64,000 nt of DNA, taken from NCBI RefSeq assembly GCF_031846515.1, contig NZ_JAVRHO010000002.1, positions 62,001 to 126,000 on the forward strand, written 5' to 3'. This document shows positions 60,604 through 64,000 of this stretch, piece by piece. A model generated the notes under the pieces. It was not told where the DNA came from. It saw only the letters and a program-made list of their open reading frames with translations, and made no database searches. Both the position numbers and the translations under genes were made by a program. This DNA is from Autumnicola lenta (lineage in GTDB: Bacteria > Bacteroidota > Bacteroidia > Flavobacteriales > Flavobacteriaceae). Positions within the stretch are counted from its first letter, which is position 1. Every line of letters begins with the position of its first letter.

Positions 60604-61623
60604 TTATATGCTTTCTGTATATTGAATCTTGGTTGGAATTTCACGCGGCTCATAATTTTTAACAATATCTGCAATGGCCCTAATGTGCCGGGGTGTGGTG
60701 CCACAGCAACCACCAATAATATTCACCAGTCGCTTTTCAAGATATTCATTAATCTGACTTGCCATTTCTTCAGCATCCTGATCGTATTCTCCAAAGGCAT
60801 TTGGCAATCCCGCATTGGGATAGGCTGACACTCCGGAATTTGCGTACCTGTTAAGAACTTCAAGATGCGGAGTGAGCTGTTTTGCACCTAGAGCACAATT
60901 AAACCCTATACTTAAAAGTGGAATATGGGAAACCGAAATCAGGAAAGCTTCAGCAGTTTGTCCGGAAAGGGTTCTCCCTGAAGCATCTGTAATAGTTCCG
61001 CTAATCATCACCGGAACATCTACGTTTAATTCCTCCTTAAGTTCATCTATGGCAAACAAGGCTGCCTTTGCGTTAAGAGTATCAAATACCGTTTCCACCA
61101 GCAGAATATCCACTCCGCCGTCTATTAACGCCTGTGCCTGTTGCCGGTAAGCCACCTTAAGCTCTTCAAAAGAAATTGCCCTGTACCCGGGATCATTAAC
61201 ATCTGGCGACATGCTCGCCGTTTTATTTGTGGGACCAATTGCACCCGCCACGAAGCGAGGCTTTTCAGGATTTTCTGCAGTAAGATCTGTAGCTACTTTT
61301 TTCGCAATCCTCGCAGACTCATAATTCAGCTCATAAACAAGACCTTCCATCTGGTAATCTGCCATAGCAATGGTAGTCCCAGAGAAGGTATTAGTTTCCA
61401 CAATATCGGCACCGGCAAGAAAATACTTCCGGTGAATTTCGGCAATTGCCTCAGGTTGCGTTAAAGAAAGTAAGTCATTATTACCCTGCAAGCAAACCGG
61501 CCAGTCCTTAAAACGTTCTCCACGGAAGTCTTCTTCAGAAAATTTATATTCCTGAAGCATGGTACCCATTGCACCATCTAAAACAAGTATTTTTTGAGAA
61601 ATCAGATCTTCTATTCTTGACAT
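60604..61623 (-). CDS. metH: Cobalamin-dependent methionine synthase, homocysteine domain
   Basis: The N-terminal half of the split MetH, 339 residues. It has DGAMGTMLQEY at the start, ETNTFSGTTIAMADYQ, the zinc ligand Cys in GFNCALGAKQL, and the Cys pair of GGCCGTTPRHI near the end. It activates homocysteine as a zinc thiolate and must associate with the downstream polypeptide. The clean domain boundary, separate ATG and five-base gap point to a natural split, not a frameshift. A SAM-I riboswitch precedes it. Confidence 0.95.
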   Translation of the reverse strand: MSRIEDLISQKILVLDGAMGTMLQEYKFSEEDFRGERFKDWPVCLQGNNDLLSLTQPEAIAEIHRKYFLAGADIVETNTFSGTTIAMADYQMEGLVYELNYESARIAKKVATDLTAENPEKPRFVAGAIGPTNKTASMSPDVNDPGYRAISFEELKVAYRQQAQALIDGGVDILLVETVFDTLNAKAALFAIDELKEELNVDVPVMISGTITDASGRTLSGQTAEAFLISVSHIPLLSIGFNCALGAKQLTPHLEVLNRYANSGVSAYPNAGLPNAFGEYDQDAEEMASQINEYLEKRLVNIIGGCCGTTPRHIRAIADIVKNYEPREIPTKIQYTESI

Positions 61624-61674
61624 GCTATTCGTTTCAAAATATTATCAAAAAAGAAGAGAGGAAAGGATTCTTTT

Positions 61675-61782
61675 GTTATCTATCCACAGCGTTTCCTGAG
61701 TGGTAGAACGTAGCACCTTCTCCCATTACAGGAGGGTTGCCAAGGCTTCAGCGGGTCTAATCCCTCAACCTTTCTTGATAAC
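61675..61782 (-). promoter_or_regulatory. SAM-I (S-box) riboswitch
   Basis: Read on the minus strand, P1 is GTTATC (61782-61777) with GATAAC (61680-61675). In between are the S-box core AAGAAAGG...GAGGGATTAGACCC, GCTGAAGCC, TTGGCAACC and GGTGCTACGTTCTACC. This order and spacing match the SAM-I class. It lies 51 bases upstream of the homocysteine-domain gene, so S-adenosylmethionine should turn the methionine genes down. A weak AAGAA/TTCTTTTTT stem may be the expression platform; translational control is also possible. Confidence 0.93.
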
Positions 61783-61809
61783 GATGTTTAAATTTATGAA
61801 CTTAGGTAG

Positions 61810-61839
61810 CAAATATAAGGCTAAGGCCTGAATTTGCAA
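61810..61839 (-). promoter_or_regulatory. Promoter of the riboswitch-metH transcript
   Basis: On the minus strand TTG (61839-61837), a 19-base spacer and TATATTTG (61817-61810) match the Bacteroidota consensus, with transcription predicted to begin just before the riboswitch. Confidence 0.72.
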
Positions 61840-61955
61840 GTGAATTAAACAGAAAGTTAAAAAGGTAAAGAAGGAAAAAATTATGTAGTGAATTCTCTAC
61901 TTATTATCTTTCCATCCTTCATCTCATTAACTCTTTCTCTCTTTAATTTGAAGTT

Positions 61956-62375
61956 TTAAATGAGCTTTTCATTCAAATTAACTTCAAAAGATATTTCAGC
62001 AGCTTTTTCCAGCATTTTTGATACTGAACAGTATTTCTCCATAGAGAGACTTACTGCCCTTTTTGCCTTTGCTTCCGGAATGTCTCCCTTCAGCTTAAAA
62101 TTAAGATGGATTTTTTTAAAAACATTAGGAATTGCTCCGTCTTCCCGGAATCCTTCAACTTCCACCTGAAGGTCATCCAGTTCTAAATGTTGTTTCTTTA
62201 AAATCATCACCACATCAATACTGCTGCAGCCGGCTACACCCCTTAGTAAAAGATCCATAGGACTCGATCCCTGCGGATTTTCTTCAGATTTATTATCCAA
62301 ATGGACTATGTCCCCACGTTCGTTCTTTGTTTCGAAATGGTAATTGTTGTTAAGCCTTTTTAAATTGATTTTCAT
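61956..62375 (-). CDS. OsmC-family peroxiredoxin
   Basis: A 139-residue OsmC/Ohr-type protein. The two conserved cysteines are in VAGCSSIDVV and MEKYCSVSKML; they form the thiol pair used to reduce organic hydroperoxides or similar oxidants. NPQGSSPMDLLLRG precedes the first Cys. It is a single gene with its own promoter, in a neighbourhood of methionine and redox genes. Confidence 0.92.
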   Translation of the reverse strand: MKINLKRLNNNYHFETKNERGDIVHLDNKSEENPQGSSPMDLLLRGVAGCSSIDVVMILKKQHLELDDLQVEVEGFREDGAIPNVFKKIHLNFKLKGDIPEAKAKRAVSLSMEKYCSVSKMLEKAAEISFEVNLNEKLI

Positions 62376-62392
62376 AAAACCGGAATTTTACC

Positions 62393-62423
62393 CAAAGTTA
62401 AAATTTCTCTGCATTCAGGCCAA
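62393..62423 (-). promoter_or_regulatory. Promoter of the OsmC gene
   Basis: On the minus strand TTG (62423-62421), a 20-base spacer and TAACTTTG (62400-62393) fit the consensus, 17 bases before the ATG. Confidence 0.68.
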
Positions 62424-62517
62424 TTTAAAGTACCCTTAAAAATGCCAATTATCGTCCTGCTGTTTTCTCTCAGATCCTGCTGAATCTTTCAGAATTCGGC
62501 ACAGCACGAGAAGCAAA

Positions 62518-62547
62518 AACCTGTGAGACTTTTATATCTCACAGGTT
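62518..62547 (-). terminator. Terminator after ferredoxin-NADP reductase gene
   Basis: AACCTGTGAGA (62518-62528) pairs perfectly with TCTCACAGGTT (62537-62547). On the minus strand it is followed by TTTTG, 21 bases after the stop of the 62569 gene. Confidence 0.8.
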
Positions 62548-62568
62548 CGAAAAAATACTTCAATTAAT

Positions 62569-63630
62569 TTAACCTATACTTTGTACGACTTCTTTTTTAG
62601 CTTCCTTTTTACTTCCGTCAAAGCCCTGAACACCTCCAACAGTAGTATATTTCAGAATATATTTCTTATCCGGAAAAATTCTCTGGTAAGCACTCTGGCA
62701 CATGATCGCAGCTTCATGAAAACCTGAAAGGATGAGTTTTAATTTTCCTTTATAAGTATTCACATCTCCAATTGCATAAACCCCAGGAATATTGGTTTGA
62801 TAATCGTAAGAGTTATCGACTTTAATAGCGTTCTTTTCGATCTCCAGACCCCAGTCTCCAATAGGACCAAGTTTTGGCGAAAGTCCGAATAGCGGAATGA
62901 AATCATCTACCTCTCTGAATTCTTCTCCCCTTGCGGTATCTTTATGACGAATCACCACTTTTTCAAGTTTATCCTCTCCTCTTAGTCCAACAACCTCAGC
63001 ATTCGTGATCATTTCAATCTTACCAAGTTTTGCCAGTTCAGAAACCCGTTCTACACTATCTAATGCGCCACGAAATTCTTTTCTTCTGTGAACCAGTGCA
63101 ACTTCGGCTGCAACATCTGCAAGATAAATCGCCCAGTCTAAGGCAGAATCCCCACCACCTGCAATAACAACTTTTTTATCACGGTAAACTTCAGGATCTT
63201 TAATGAAATAAGAAACTCCTTTATCCTCATAGTCGGTGATATTTTCAATAGGTGGCTTTCTTGGTTCGAAAGATCCTAACCCACCTGCAATTGCCACTAC
63301 GGGAGCATGGTGCTTTGTACCTTTATTGGTAGTGACTATAAAAGTCCCATCGTCCAGTTTCTCCAGAGTTTCTGCACGCTCACCCAGTGTAAATCCAGGT
63401 TCGAAAGGTTTTATCTGCTCCATAAGATTTCCTACTAAATCCCCGGCTAAGATTTCCGGAAATGCAGGAATATCATAGATCGGTTTTTTTGGATAAATTT
63501 CAGAACACTGTCCGCCAGGTTGTGGCAAAGCATCTATTAGATGTGTTTTCAACTTTAATAGTCCCGCCTCAAAAACGGTAAATAATCCCGTGGGGCCGGC
63601 TCCTATTATCAGGATATCTGTCTTAATCAT
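62569..63630 (-). CDS. Thioredoxin-reductase-like ferredoxin/flavodoxin-NADP reductase
   Basis: A 353-residue flavoprotein of the FNR2 type: FAD motif GAGPTGLFTV, GGQCSEIYPKKPIYDIP, NADP motif GGGDSALDW, and GVYAIGDVNTY near the C-terminus. It lacks the CxxC of true thioredoxin reductases, so it passes electrons between NADPH and ferredoxin or flavodoxin. The start overlaps the end of the siroheme-type gene by eight bases, suggesting a role in sulfite or nitrite reduction. Confidence 0.92.
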   Translation of the reverse strand: MIKTDILIIGAGPTGLFTVFEAGLLKLKTHLIDALPQPGGQCSEIYPKKPIYDIPAFPEILAGDLVGNLMEQIKPFEPGFTLGERAETLEKLDDGTFIVTTNKGTKHHAPVVAIAGGLGSFEPRKPPIENITDYEDKGVSYFIKDPEVYRDKKVVIAGGGDSALDWAIYLADVAAEVALVHRRKEFRGALDSVERVSELAKLGKIEMITNAEVVGLRGEDKLEKVVIRHKDTARGEEFREVDDFIPLFGLSPKLGPIGDWGLEIEKNAIKVDNSYDYQTNIPGVYAIGDVNTYKGKLKLILSGFHEAAIMCQSAYQRIFPDKKYILKYTTVGGVQGFDGSKKEAKKEVVQSIG

Positions 63631-64000
63631 TACTATCTTTTTTAACTTTTAACGATTCGGTTATTGTATTCATCTGTTCCACCTTGGCTTCAAAATCGCC
63701 TTTAATGGATTTACGGTACTCATTTAAATTTTCCACCATCTGGTTCACGTTTTCAGGAATTACTTCCTCAAAAAATTCTCTCAGGCGTTTTGCAGTCGTA
63801 GGTGACTTTCCATTGGTAGAAATGGCAATTTTCACATGCCCTTTGTTTACAATTCCGCCCATGTAGAAATCACAGAGATCTGGTGTATCGGCAATGTTAG
63901 CAAGTAAATAGCGTTTTTTTGCATCTCTGTGAACCCGCTTGTTAAGCTTGGCATCGTTAGTTGCCGCAATTACCACATGCCGTTTTTTTAAATACTTTCT
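63623..64000 (-). CDS. Precorrin-2 dehydrogenase/sirohydrochlorin ferrochelatase, 5' partial
   Basis: The C-terminal 125 residues of a CysG-N/Met8-like siroheme synthase domain; the N-terminal Rossmann part lies beyond the window edge, as the frame stays open to base 64000 (RKYLKKRHVVIAATND). Visible are VIAATND, ANIADTPDLCDFYMGGIV and the conserved KIAISTNGKSPTTAKRLR. It oxidises precorrin-2 and inserts iron for siroheme, the cofactor of sulfite and nitrite reductases. Overlap with the ferredoxin-NADP reductase gene fits assimilatory sulfate reduction. Confidence 0.88.
   Translation of the reverse strand, partial: RKYLKKRHVVIAATNDAKLNKRVHRDAKKRYLLANIADTPDLCDFYMGGIVNKGHVKIAISTNGKSPTTAKRLREFFEEVIPENVNQMVENLNEYRKSIKGDFEAKVEQMNTITESLKVKKDSND

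Noticed and set aside
57920..61623. Split metH considered as a frameshifted single gene.
   Set aside because: The break falls on a domain boundary, with a clean stop, a five-base gap and a new ATG; both halves keep all key residues.

Overview
The window reads as the chromosome of a flavobacterium (Bacteroidota, class Flavobacteriia; a marine Gramella/Salegentibacter-like genus is a guess). The evidence is gldA (gliding ABC ATPase), a SusC/SusD pair with an ECF sigma/FecR switch, BLUF, DUF3857 and GIN-domain proteins, a MetH split into two polypeptides, no obvious Shine-Dalgarno sites, and promoters of the Bacteroidota type (TTG-N18..21-TAnnTTTG).

Layout. 1-11.1 kb: an SDR-type and a phytoene-desaturase-like oxidoreductase, a BLUF photoreceptor, a decayed 5' fragment of rpe, a giant lipoprotein joining ThuA, PQQ sugar dehydrogenase, PKD and cytochrome c, then intact rpe, a YpdA-type reductase, an aldehyde dehydrogenase and two small paralogues of unknown function. 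11.5-13 kb: selO. 13.2-30.6 kb: one minus-strand locus read as sigma factor, anti-sigma, SusC, SusD, two Tat-exported sugar-acid dehydratases, two signal-peptide-bearing RraA-type aldolases, a PQQ/cytochrome c dehydrogenase lipoprotein, an NTF2-like lipoprotein, a BASS-family transporter and an exported glycosidase. 31.3-38 kb: tRNA-Arg(TCG), a YqeY protein, a radical-SAM/DUF4130 putative DNA-repair pair, two tiny acidic lipoproteins, a polyprenyl synthase, rlmN and queA. 38-38.8 kb: an intergenic repeat block with a 256-bp tandem duplication and a heptamer array. 38.8-48.8 kb: aroA, MazG-like, three DUF3857 paralogues, dtd, rsgA and an exported protein. 48.9-53 kb: a Phe/Tyr operon (pheA, aminotransferase, tyrA, DAHP synthase-chorismate mutase) behind a leader peptide and attenuator. 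53.2-64 kb: gldA, repeats, a GIN lipoprotein, a PagL-like protein, the methionine genes metF and split metH under a SAM-I riboswitch, an OsmC protein, ferredoxin-NADP reductase, and a cut-off siroheme-synthase-type gene.

The most striking system is the 13.2-30.6 kb locus. Every catabolic enzyme in it carries a Sec, Tat or lipoprotein signal, so together they could run a non-phosphorylative Entner-Doudoroff-like route outside the cytoplasm. A PQQ enzyme would oxidise an aldose to an aldonate. Two dehydratases would give a 2-keto-3-deoxy acid. RraA-type aldolases would cleave it to pyruvate plus an aldehyde, and a BASS transporter would take up the product. This pathway is inferred from family membership and export signals; the substrate is not known. 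Other sequence-level discoveries are the unannotated aromatic-rich leader peptide and attenuator, the rpe relic, and several structured intergenic repeats.
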